Part shown: piece after piece, positions 53,946 to 62,451 of the stretch
Position numbering within the stretch: the stretch's first letter is position 1
How the letters are laid out: every line of letters begins with the position of its first letter
Assembly (NCBI GenBank): GCA_028825445.1
Contig: JAPKAD010000002.1
Location: 62,001 to 126,000 of the forward strand
DNA length: 64,000 bases
DNA from: Octadecabacter sp.
Lineage (GTDB): Bacteria; Pseudomonadota; Alphaproteobacteria; Rhodobacterales; Rhodobacteraceae
Direction: 5' to 3'
Notes under the pieces: generated by a model
The model's input: only the letters and a program-made list of their open reading frames with translations
Databases searched by the model: none
Told to the model about the DNA's origin: nothing
Program-made: the position numbers and the translations under genes

Positions 53946-55247
53946 TTATGCTGAAGCGCTGCTCGGTTTACGACGACGATTACCGCCACCTACCGGACGG
54001 CCACCGCCAGCAGGACGACCACCGCCACTACCCGGACGTCCACCACCACCGCCGTTGAACCGACGGCCACCGCCACCGCCACCGCCACCGCGCTTTGGCT
54101 TAGCTTCTTCTTCAGACTTCTCCCAAGGGCGACCACCCGCAACAGGAATTTCAGCCTTCATCGCCTTTTGGATATCGCGCAATTCGCCCATTTCATCAGG
54201 CGCGCAGAACGCGATTGCCATACCGTCCGCACCGGCTCGCGCCGTGCGGCCAATACGGTGAACATAATTTTCAGCCACATTGGGCAAATCGTAATTGTAG
54301 ACGTGCTTCACTTCCGGAATATCCAAACCACGCGCAGCAACATCAGTCGCAACCAAGATCGTCACCTTACCTGCTTTAAAATCAGTGATCGCGCGGTCGC
54401 GCTGGCCTTGGGATTTATTACCGTGGATCGATGCTGACGAAAATCCCTTGCTCGTCAACAACTTGTGCAATTTTTCAGAACCGTGCTTTGTGCGACCAAA
54501 TACAATTGCACGTTCATCACGGTGCTTGTCGATCAATTCTAGCAACAGGTCAGTCTTCGCAGCCTTGGCGACAAAGTGAACCGATTGCTCAATCCGCTCG
54601 ACAGGCTTGCCGGGTGCATCAACCTGCACGCGCATCGGGTTTTTAAGAAACGCACTCGCAAGTTCGGCCATCAATCTTGGCATTGTCGCCGAAAATAGCA
54701 TCGTCTGACGTTCTGGGGCCAATAGTGGTGCAATCTGGCGCAGAGCATGGATAAAACCCATATCGAGCATCTGGTCCGCTTCGTCTAGCACTAAGAACTT
54801 AGTGTCTCCAAGGCGCACAGCACGGCGTTCCAATAGGTCAATCAAACGGCCAGGCGTGGCAACTAACAAGTCAACGCCACGTTCTAGTTTACGAATTTGA
54901 CCAGTAATACCAGCACCACCGACGACCAGCATAGTTTTCAGATGAGTACCTTGTGTGTAAGCAGCAAGGTTTTCTTGAATCTGTTTGGCAAGTTCACGCG
55001 TTGGCGCAAGAATTAAAGCACGGGCAGTTTTACCCTCAGGCTTACCCTGCTCCTTAAGTAGCATGTCGATCATCGGCAGGCCGAATGCCGCCGTCTTACC
55101 ACTGCCCGTCTGGGCAAGGCCCATCACGTCACGGCCGTTCATTGCATGAGGAATTGCCTGAGCTTGGATCGGCGTGGGGTCGATAATCCCTTGACTTTTC
55201 AGTTCAGCAATCAGTCTGGGCGCTAGGCCTAGCATATCAAAATCCAT
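53946..55247 (-). CDS. DEAD-box RNA helicase
   Basis: 433 residues. The Q motif (LIAELKSQGIIDPTPIQAQ), motif I AQTGSGKT, Ia APTRELAKQI, motif II DEAD, motif III SAT, and the VI motif HRIGRTARAG are all intact. The C-terminal 65 residues are a glycine/arginine-rich, low-complexity tail (RGGG repeats, PAGGGRPVGGGNRRR), encoded by GC-rich triplet repeats near 54000-54110. It belongs to the RhlE group, with a role in RNA remodelling, often at low temperature. ATG 55247 is the family start. Confidence 0.94.
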   Translation of the reverse strand: MDFDMLGLAPRLIAELKSQGIIDPTPIQAQAIPHAMNGRDVMGLAQTGSGKTAAFGLPMIDMLLKEQGKPEGKTARALILAPTRELAKQIQENLAAYTQGTHLKTMLVVGGAGITGQIRKLERGVDLLVATPGRLIDLLERRAVRLGDTKFLVLDEADQMLDMGFIHALRQIAPLLAPERQTMLFSATMPRLMAELASAFLKNPMRVQVDAPGKPVERIEQSVHFVAKAAKTDLLLELIDKHRDERAIVFGRTKHGSEKLHKLLTSKGFSSASIHGNKSQGQRDRAITDFKAGKVTILVATDVAARGLDIPEVKHVYNYDLPNVAENYVHRIGRTARAGADGMAIAFCAPDEMGELRDIQKAMKAEIPVAGGRPWEKSEEEAKPKRGGGGGGGGRRFNGGGGGRPGSGGGRPAGGGRPVGGGNRRRKPSSASA

Positions 55248-55622
55248 GTGTTTTCCTTGGGTCGGGGGGGCACAACTGCACCCAAATAAAAGTCGCGCCG
55301 CGGGCCCGAACGGCTGCGACATCGCTAAAGGATAACGCCAAAGGCTACGGTGGGCCGAATGCCCTTGCCCGTTAATATAACAGAGCCCGCCGATTGGCGC
55401 GGCACCCCTGCGTGATGGAAGGAACCTTAGGTCGATGCACCTTTGCGCGTCACATGCGCCTGCTCACGCGGCAGCTAGTATCGATCCTTGTTTTGGGATG
55501 AGCCTTTGCGCTCCACAAGTCAATCCCTCTTCGCCCTTCGCATTGCCTTGAACTCAGCGTAACGTATAGTTACTCCGATGTTCTGGGCAACGACCCAGAT
55601 CAGTACATTAGGGGCATCAACA

Positions 55623-56432
55623 TTGGCACATATCATCGTCGTTGGGAACGAAAAAGGCGGGGCGGGTAAGTCCACCGTATCAATGCACGTGGCAACAGCT
55701 TTATCGCGCATGGGGCACAAGGTGGGCACGCTCGATCTCGACCTGCGCCAAAAAACGCTTGCTCGTTACATCGAAAATCGCAATAAATTTCTAGGGGATC
55801 ATGGATATAACTTGCCTACACCCACCTATCACGATCTACCCGAAGTTGATACTAAGACACTTAAAGATGGTGAAAATATATTTGATCATCGACTCTCGAT
55901 GGCCGTGGCGGGACTTGAACCTAGCAATGATTTTATTCTTATCGATTGCCCAGGCAGCCATACGCGCCTCTCACAAGTAGCACATTCGCTGGCCGACACG
56001 CTTATCACACCGCTGAATGACAGTTTTATCGATTTTGACCTGCTCGCGCATATAGCCAGTGATGGCGAGACAATCACAGGACCCGCTGTTTATTCACAGA
56101 TGGTTTGGAACGCGCGTCAGTTGCGTGCACAAGCAGGGTTTGAACCCATTGACTGGCTGGTTGTACGCAACCGCTTGGGTGCGCAAAACATGGTTAACAA
56201 GCAAAAGATGGAGGCAGCGATTGCAAAGCTGTCCAAACGCATCGGGTTTCGCACTGCCTCCGGTTTCAACGAACGGGTGGTTTTTCGCGAACTTTTCCCA
56301 CGAGGCCTGACATTGTTGGATCTGCGTGATATTGGCGTTAAAGGCCTCAGTATTTCCAACATCGCAGCGCGCCAAGAATTACGCGAACTGATCAAGTCAT
56401 TAAACCTGCCCGGTGTAACGGTAGACTTTTAA
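55623..56432 (+). CDS. mipZ: Division-plane positioning ATPase MipZ
   Basis: 269-residue ParA/MinD-superfamily ATPase. The deviant Walker A is VVGNEKGGAGKST, with LDLDLRQKTLARYIENR and FILIDCPGSHTRLS, then DWLVVRNRLG. MipZ forms a polar gradient with ParB and inhibits FtsZ. The family start is M-AHIIVVGNEKGG, which here corresponds to TTG 55623 with AGGGGC about 9 nt upstream. ATG 55578 would add 15 residues and is the alternative. Confidence 0.9.
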   Translation: MAHIIVVGNEKGGAGKSTVSMHVATALSRMGHKVGTLDLDLRQKTLARYIENRNKFLGDHGYNLPTPTYHDLPEVDTKTLKDGENIFDHRLSMAVAGLEPSNDFILIDCPGSHTRLSQVAHSLADTLITPLNDSFIDFDLLAHIASDGETITGPAVYSQMVWNARQLRAQAGFEPIDWLVVRNRLGAQNMVNKQKMEAAIAKLSKRIGFRTASGFNERVVFRELFPRGLTLLDLRDIGVKGLSISNIAARQELRELIKSLNLPGVTVDF

Positions 56433-57122
56433 AAATAAAATTCTTAGTAATATTTTCTAGCCTAATTCCATCTGCTAAGCTCTACCATTGAACGAGGTTG
56501 TTACTCTCTTTGGGTCATAAAGTATTTTGGAAATAACGCAAAAAGGCGAAAGTACCTTCACCAATCGTGACAAGTAAAAAAATATATTCTTGTCTCCGGA
56601 CACTAAAAACAAATAAAAAAGCTACTACTCATTCTGTTAAAATCTGACTTCAGTGTCTGAGCAAGAGGAGTGCTGAACCGGCATAAGGAATAATTGTCCC
56701 AGATCCTTCAATGACTGGTTCGACAAATCTAAGGATTGCGACGCTTTCGATAGGTGAATGTTTAGCGATAAACTAGACGCTATTGAAACCAGCCCAAGCG
56801 AACAACCAAAACTTTGCAGAAGCAGATTCTTTTACGCGATACAGGACGTTCACGCACAAAAACAAAATTAGATGATTTAAATGCTTCAGTACCAATCAAC
56901 CCATCAGTTTTAGTTAAAGTATTATCGCCAAAGCAACTTCATTTTTTTCCACAGTGGCATTGCTTTGATGAAAAAAATTTTATGGGTTTTTATACATAAA
57001 TCAACAGCACTTCAACAAATGCACTTATTTTAGGAACCTCATCTGGTTTGTCACTTAATAACAGTTTCACCAAAGCCAACAAACCAACAACAGCAGCAAA
57101 CTTCGTCGCAAATGCATCCATT
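56433..57122. other. Gene-free region upstream of tpa
   Basis: AT-rich DNA without a supported gene; a 61-codon frame at 56814-56999 has no recognisable content. The tpa regulatory region begins at 57123. Confidence 0.5.
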
Positions 57123-57155
57123 TTGGCCTTAAGGCCATAAGAAGACTGGCCCTAT
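57123..57155 (+). promoter_or_regulatory. Putative TauR operator of tpa
   Basis: Two direct repeats, TTGGCCTTAA (57123-57132) and CTGGCCCTAT (57146-57155), start 23 bp apart. The same period and similar sequence occur upstream of xsc. The form resembles the CTGGACYTAA repeats I recall for the MocR-type activator TauR of Rhodobacter capsulatus. A TATTAT near 57181 could be the -10 element about 26 nt downstream. Confidence 0.65.
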
Positions 57156-57230
57156 CTGCATCAAAGTGAAATCATGATAGTATTATAAGGCGCCTAAGCG
57201 CTATCCCTGATTCCATGCGGAGATTTTATT

Positions 57231-58619
57231 ATGGATACACTGACAGTAAACGACCTAAGCCATGTAGTTGACGCCGACCGCGCCCACGTATGGCACCATC
57301 TAGTGCAACACAAACAGTTTGAAGCCGGTGAACCCCGTATCATTGTCGAAGGCAAAGGTATGCGCGTTTGGGACCAGCATGGCAAAGAACACCTCGATGC
57401 GGTTGCAGGTGGTGTCTGGACAGTAAACGTCGGCTATGGTCGCGAAAGCATTGCGAATGCTGTGCGTGATCAAATCCTGAAGATGAACTTCTTTGGCGGC
57501 ACAGTCGGTTCGATTCCTGGTGCGTTATTTGCTGAAAAGCTAATCTCTAAGATGCCCGGCATGACGCGAGTTTATTACGCAAATTCGGGCTCAGAAGCCA
57601 ATGAGAAGGGTTTCAAAATTGTCCGCCAGTTAGCCCACAAACGCTATGGCGGCAAAAAGTATAAAATCCTGTATCGTGATCGTGATTACCACGGCAGCAC
57701 TCTTGCAACAATGTCGGCAGGTGGTCAGGATGAGCGTAATGCACAGTATGGTCCGTTTGCACCAGGTTTCGTGCGGGTCCCGCATTGTATGGAATACCGC
57801 AAGCACGAACAGGACGGTGCGCCCGAAGAAGGGTACGGCGTATGGGCTGCCAACCAGATTGAGAAAGTGATTCTGCGAGAAGGCGCCGATACGGTCGGTG
57901 CACTATGCCTTGAACCTGTCACTGCTGGTGGCGGTGTTATCACGCCCCCCGAAGGCTATTGGGACCGCGTTCAGGACATTTGCAAAAAATATGACATCCT
58001 GCTGCACATCGACGAAGTTGTCTGCGGCGTTGGGCGCACGGGTGTTTGGTTTGGCTATCAAAACTACGGCATTAAGCCTGACATTGTGACAATGGCCAAG
58101 GGTGTGGCATCTGGTTACGCAGCAATTTCATGCTGCGTAACAACTGAAGCCGTGTTCGATCTGTTCAAAGATGACAGCAGCGACCCAATGAACTATTTCC
58201 GCGATATTTCTACCTTCGGTGGCTGCACTGCAGGTCCAGCGGCAGCACTGGAAAATATGCGGATCATCGAAGACGAAGATCTCATGGCCAATACGCTTGT
58301 CATGGGGGACCGCATGGTCTCCAATCTCCAAGGTTTGTCCGAAAAATTCCCCGTCATCGGTGATGTCCGCGGCAAGGGTTTGTTTGTTGGGGCTGAGTTG
58401 GTGACAGATCGTGACACCAAAGATCCGATGGAAGAAAAGCGCGTCAGTGCGGTTGTTGCCGATTGTATGCAGCAAGGCGTAATCATTGGTGCAACCAATC
58501 GTTCCATTCCGAGCAAGAACAACACGCTATGTTTTTCACCAGCATTAATCGCCACAGCCGATGATATTGATGAAATCACTGATGCTGTAGGTGCCGCATT
58601 GGGACGTGTTTTCGGCTAG
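57231..58619 (+). CDS. tpa: Taurine-pyruvate aminotransferase
   Basis: 462-residue class III PLP aminotransferase: taurine + pyruvate gives sulfoacetaldehyde + L-alanine. Cofactor motifs are SGSEANEKGFKIVR, CLEPVTAGGGVITPP, LHIDEVVCGVGRTG and the Schiff-base lysine of TMAKGVASGYA (Lys290). The identity as Tpa rather than another omega-aminotransferase rests on the tauR-xsc context and the characteristic N-terminus. GGAG lies 8 nt before ATG 57231. A long hairpin terminator follows. Confidence 0.93.
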   Translation: MDTLTVNDLSHVVDADRAHVWHHLVQHKQFEAGEPRIIVEGKGMRVWDQHGKEHLDAVAGGVWTVNVGYGRESIANAVRDQILKMNFFGGTVGSIPGALFAEKLISKMPGMTRVYYANSGSEANEKGFKIVRQLAHKRYGGKKYKILYRDRDYHGSTLATMSAGGQDERNAQYGPFAPGFVRVPHCMEYRKHEQDGAPEEGYGVWAANQIEKVILREGADTVGALCLEPVTAGGGVITPPEGYWDRVQDICKKYDILLHIDEVVCGVGRTGVWFGYQNYGIKPDIVTMAKGVASGYAAISCCVTTEAVFDLFKDDSSDPMNYFRDISTFGGCTAGPAAALENMRIIEDEDLMANTLVMGDRMVSNLQGLSEKFPVIGDVRGKGLFVGAELVTDRDTKDPMEEKRVSAVVADCMQQGVIIGATNRSIPSKNNTLCFSPALIATADDIDEITDAVGAALGRVFG

Positions 58620-58633
58620 AACCTCGATGGTAA

Positions 58634-58678
58634 CAAAACAAGGGTGAGGGTCAGGGATAGACCTGATCCTTTGTTTTG
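58634..58678 (+). terminator. Terminator after tpa
   Basis: CAAAACAAGG pairs with CCTTTGTTTTG (one bulge), with a second inner stem GGTCAGG / CCTGATCC (one G-T pair). The right arm supplies a T-rich tract. It separates tpa from the protease gene. Confidence 0.8.
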
Positions 58679-58721
58679 CGACAAGATGTGTTTAACTACC
58701 TCAAGATCAAAGGTTCTCAGT

Positions 58722-60743
58722 ATGCTTCGATCTTTTTTTATTCTGCTAATATTCATCATCGTCCCTCCAGCTTATGCGCAAAAAACATGTGACTATGTTG
58801 GCAACAACGAATGTGACGAAGCCCGCTATGGCGGCCAAGGTTATTGTGATTCAGGAACAGACACGGCCGACTGTTCTTTAATCAGCCAAGGCATTGCTGA
58901 CGACAGTTGTACCTTTGCCAACGATAGCGAATGTGACGAATACAGATATAATGGCACCGGTTCTTGCCTGGACGGGTCAGACCTCAGTGATTGTGCGGCA
59001 TTGCAGACCGTTCAACAGAGTGATTTTTTAAATCGTGCGCGCGTACTTCTTCTTAAAGATGCCACAATCCTTGATTTAGGTACTAACACCTGCCGGTGGA
59101 ACAATGACGGCGAATGTGACGATATCGGATTCGCCGGATCTGGCGCCTGTGGTCCAGGGACAGACGCAACAGACTGTTTGCAAATGTTTCAAACGGCCGC
59201 TGCAGTTAGTTTGATGACAGCTTCCAAAAATTCCTGTGTATTTGCCAACGACAACGAATGTGATGAAATTCAGTATAGCGGCCAAGGCTTGTGTGAAGAT
59301 GGCACTGATACCAATGATTGCAACGCTAACTTTGTTGAAACAGACACACTAACACCGCCGCCTCACCAACCACTAATCATTGATCCAACAGGCGGCGCAC
59401 ACGACACCTGCGAATATGCCAATGATGGCGAATGCAAGGAAGCCCGTTATGCCGGTGGAGATTACTGCGAAGCGGGCTCGGACACATCAGATTGCCATCA
59501 TCTAGCAGCACGCCTCGACAACGACAGCTGCACATGGGCCAATGACGGTACTTGCGATGAGATGCGCTACGGTGGCGACGGGCAATGTGTTAACAGGTCA
59601 GATACCTCTGATTGCGATATCTTTGGCGCTTCACCAGAAGCACTCGAACGGCTCCTCACGCTGCTACCAGCCAATCTTAGCCGCCAATTGGGTGACGATA
59701 CCTGCCAGTATTCAGCGGATGGCGAATGTGATGATATCAGTTTTGGAGGTACAATTTATTGTGATGCAGGAACAGATGCCACTGATTGCCGCGCCATGGC
59801 GCTTGGCGGCGAAGACAGTTGCCGTTGGGCTAATGACAACGAGTGCGACGAACCTGGCATCGGCACAGCCAACTGTACGTCTGGAACGGACATGACCGAT
59901 TGTGCGGCCGTGGCTTACCTGCGTAATCGTACCGATACCTGCAGCACCGCGTTTGACGGAATTTGCAACGAAACATCAGGTGGCGATGGCATGTGTGCGT
60001 CTTTTTCTGATACAGCTGACTGCCTAGGCCGTTGGCGTCCAGCCGATCTCGAAAACCATTTTTTTGGCCACGATGACCGCTTCTTGGTTGACGTGACACA
60101 GGCACCATGGCGATCTATCGGCTCGCTTAAGTTGCAAGACGGCACATGTACGGGCACGTTGGTTGGTCCATCGCTGGTCCTGACCGCAGCACATTGCGTC
60201 ACAGATACTGGCAACGAAACCCTCACACCCCTCAGCTTTTCGGCAGGACTTTCACGGGGAACGTCACTTGGCGAAGCGAAGGTGATAGGCGCGGTCTTTG
60301 ATCCGTCATACTCTACTGCAGCCAAACTTTCGGGCGGTGGCAATGGCCATGACTGGGCGCTGGTCATTTTAAATCGTAATCTTGGTGATGAAGTTGGATT
60401 TCTTTCTGTCCACGAACTTACCACTGCAAATCTGTCACAAATCGGACGTTCGGGTTTACTAGTTAATCAGGCGGGTTATTCCTGGGACACTGGTGACAAC
60501 ATGTCCGGCAACAAAGGCTGCCGCATCGTGCAAGCATTTGAGGACAACTCGATACTACACGAATGTGACACAGCCCAAGGCGACAGCGGATCCCCGTTTT
60601 TACTAAACGTGGATGGGGAGTGGAAGATTATTGCAGTCGATAGTCAGTTCTTCAACTCAGATAACAACAAAACTCCTTTTGCAAAGACAAATCTTGCTGT
60701 AGATAGTCGCGCGTTTGCTGACACCGTTGCGCAACAGCAATAA
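58722..60743 (+). CDS. Secreted trypsin-like protease with nine cysteine-rich repeats
   Basis: 673 residues. A signal peptide (1-20, LLIFIIVPPAYAQ) is followed by nine tandem repeats of about 30 residues. Each carries four cysteines and an acidic core (form C-x3-AND-x-ECDE-x-RYGG-x-G-x-C-x2-GTDT-x-DC), spaced at 30-70 residue intervals to about residue 434. The C-terminal chymotrypsin-fold protease (about 450-673) has His in LTAAHCV, Asp in GHDWALVIL and Ser in GDSGSP. The acidic, disulfide-rich repeats suggest a calcium-binding adhesive or targeting stalk. The gene lies between tpa and tauR on the same strand but is bounded by its own terminator upstream. A link to taurine is not implied by sequence. 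Confidence 0.88.
   Translation: MLRSFFILLIFIIVPPAYAQKTCDYVGNNECDEARYGGQGYCDSGTDTADCSLISQGIADDSCTFANDSECDEYRYNGTGSCLDGSDLSDCAALQTVQQSDFLNRARVLLLKDATILDLGTNTCRWNNDGECDDIGFAGSGACGPGTDATDCLQMFQTAAAVSLMTASKNSCVFANDNECDEIQYSGQGLCEDGTDTNDCNANFVETDTLTPPPHQPLIIDPTGGAHDTCEYANDGECKEARYAGGDYCEAGSDTSDCHHLAARLDNDSCTWANDGTCDEMRYGGDGQCVNRSDTSDCDIFGASPEALERLLTLLPANLSRQLGDDTCQYSADGECDDISFGGTIYCDAGTDATDCRAMALGGEDSCRWANDNECDEPGIGTANCTSGTDMTDCAAVAYLRNRTDTCSTAFDGICNETSGGDGMCASFSDTADCLGRWRPADLENHFFGHDDRFLVDVTQAPWRSIGSLKLQDGTCTGTLVGPSLVLTAAHCVTDTGNETLTPLSFSAGLSRGTSLGEAKVIGAVFDPSYSTAAKLSGGGNGHDWALVILNRNLGDEVGFLSVHELTTANLSQIGRSGLLVNQAGYSWDTGDNMSGNKGCRIVQAFEDNSILHECDTAQGDSGSPFLLNVDGEWKIIAVDSQFFNSDNNKTPFAKTNLAVDSRAFADTVAQQQ
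58785..60023 (+). repeat. Nine in-frame cysteine-rich repeats
   Basis: Protein-level repeats with four conserved Cys and conserved ANDGECDE / GTDTSDC blocks. Units 1-7 are the most regular. Units 8 and 9 are shorter (ANDNECDEPG, AFDGICNETS). The DNA copies are diverged, so the array is old rather than a recent slippage product. Confidence 0.85.
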
Positions 60744-60768
60744 TTTTGCGTAATATCCACTTAACATA

Positions 60769-60800
60769 ATAAGACCAGTTTACCTCAGCCATGATGCCAG
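60769..60800 (-). promoter_or_regulatory. Weak TauR-like repeats upstream of tauR
   Basis: On the minus strand CTGGCATCAT (60800-60791) and CTGGTCTTAT (60778-60769) are two CTGG-type repeats with a 22-bp period, 14 nt before the tauR start. The orientation is opposite to the other sites and the period is one base shorter. Autoregulation is possible but weakly supported. Confidence 0.35.
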
Positions 60801-60813
60801 TTAAGTAAGGAAC

Positions 60814-62277
60814 ATGTCATTACCTGTCGAAACCTTTTTTTTACAACAAGGTGCAAGCGGCACCTTGCAAACCCAAATTCGCCAGTTGGTAGCCGAAGGT
60901 ATTCTTGCAGGTCGTTTCAGACCGGGTGAAAAACTGCCGTCGTCACGCAAACTGGCAATGCACCTTGGGGTCAGCCGCATTACAGTTACCCTCGCGTTTA
61001 CGGAGCTTCTGGCCGACGATTATATAGTGGCATATGGACGGTCGGGCTATTTTGTGTCCAAAAATGCGCCCGAACCACCAGCTTTCCCAGCTACTAGCAG
61101 TGATCATAGCACTGTCGATTGGACTCGCGCTATTGGCCAACGATTCACAACAACACAAAGCATGTCTAAACCAGCAGATTGGGCGAAATTCCGGTATCCG
61201 TTTATCTACGGGCAAGCCGACCCTACGCTGTTTGACTCCGCTAACTGGCGACTTTGCGCGCTTGAAGCTTTAGGCCGCAAGGATTTTGAAGCCTTAACAG
61301 CAGACTATTTCGACAGCGACGACCCCCAATTGCTCGACTTTATTGCGCGCCAAACTCTGCCTCGTCGTGGCATCCTCGCACAGCCCAACGAAATTCTACT
61401 GACTATGGGGGCGCAAAACGCGCTTTGGTTAACAGCGCAGGTTCTCTTAACCCAGCGGCGCACAGCTGCCATCGAAGATCCTTGTTATCCAGCATTGCGC
61501 GGCATCCTAGAGCAATCGCGCTGCCATTTGCACGCAATCCCAGTAGATCAGGATGGCCTGCCACCCTATTCTTTACCACCCGAAACAGATGTGGTGTTTA
61601 CGACGCCCAGCCATCAATGCCCAACTGCTGCAACAATGCCAATGTCGCGCCGTCACGCACTACTAGATAAGGCAGAACAGAACGATTTTCTAATTGTTGA
61701 AGACGACTACGAATTTGAAATGTCTTTTCTAAAACCACCTTCACCAGCACTAAAATCTCTCGATAAAAATGGCCGCGTAATCTACGTTGGTAGTTTCTCA
61801 AAATCGTTGTTTCCCGGCCTTCGTCTCGGGTACTTAGTAGGACCTGCACCATTTATCCGCGAGGCCAGAGCACTGCGCGCTTCTGTGCTTCGCCACCCTC
61901 CCGGTCATATCCAGCGAACCGTAACATATTTCTTGTCACGTGGTCACTATGACGCTCTCGTTGGACGGATGAGCCGCGCTTACCATGAACGGCGCAAGAC
62001 GATTGATACCGCCCTGAGCGAACACCGCTTGACGGTTGCTGGGGCAGGCAGCTTTGGTGGATCAGCACTGTGGATGCGTGCGCCAAATCACATCGACACC
62101 CGTGACCTTGCACGGCGCCTTGCAGAAAAAAGTGTGCTGATCGAACCAGGACACGCATTTTTTAGCGGCCCCACAGCACCGCATAATTTTTACCGCTTAG
62201 CCTACAGTTCAATCCCAACACCTCGGATTTCAAGCGGCGTAGAAATTCTTGCAAAAACTCTTGCAGAAATGACTTAA
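60814..62277 (+). CDS. tauR: MocR/GntR-type regulator of taurine genes
   Basis: 487 residues. The N-terminal GntR winged helix (about 15-85) has FRPGEKLPSSRKLAMHLGVS. The C-terminal class I aminotransferase-like domain (about 125-480) has IVEDDYEFEM and a PLP lysine at Lys330 in GSFSKSLFPGLRLGY. This is the MocR architecture. The position between tpa and xsc identifies it as TauR, the taurine-responsive activator known in Rhodobacter. Candidate binding repeats precede both tpa and xsc. Confidence 0.92.
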   Translation: MSLPVETFFLQQGASGTLQTQIRQLVAEGILAGRFRPGEKLPSSRKLAMHLGVSRITVTLAFTELLADDYIVAYGRSGYFVSKNAPEPPAFPATSSDHSTVDWTRAIGQRFTTTQSMSKPADWAKFRYPFIYGQADPTLFDSANWRLCALEALGRKDFEALTADYFDSDDPQLLDFIARQTLPRRGILAQPNEILLTMGAQNALWLTAQVLLTQRRTAAIEDPCYPALRGILEQSRCHLHAIPVDQDGLPPYSLPPETDVVFTTPSHQCPTAATMPMSRRHALLDKAEQNDFLIVEDDYEFEMSFLKPPSPALKSLDKNGRVIYVGSFSKSLFPGLRLGYLVGPAPFIREARALRASVLRHPPGHIQRTVTYFLSRGHYDALVGRMSRAYHERRKTIDTALSEHRLTVAGAGSFGGSALWMRAPNHIDTRDLARRLAEKSVLIEPGHAFFSGPTAPHNFYRLAYSSIPTPRISSGVEILAKTLAEMT

Positions 62278-62360
62278 CGTCACGAGTTGCGTTAAGGGCC
62301 CTAGAACTGACTCGACAAACCCAAGCAATAATGAGACTAATAGTCTTGATAATAGAACAT

Positions 62361-62393
62361 CTGGCTCTAAATTCAGGCATCATCTGGACCTAA
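62361..62393 (+). promoter_or_regulatory. Putative TauR operator of xsc
   Basis: Direct repeats CTGGCTCTAA (62361-62370) and CTGGACCTAA (62384-62393), 23 bp apart, matching the tpa site in spacing and sequence. They end 58 nt before the xsc ATG. Confidence 0.75.
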
Positions 62394-62451
62394 CGGGGCC
62401 ACTGCCAAAGCCATAAGTTACAAGCAATGTTGCACCTAAAAGGGTTCCCAA

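Noticed and set aside
53990-54110. Triplet repeats as a microsatellite or recombination element
   Set aside because: They encode the normal RGG-type glycine-rich tail of a DEAD-box helicase.
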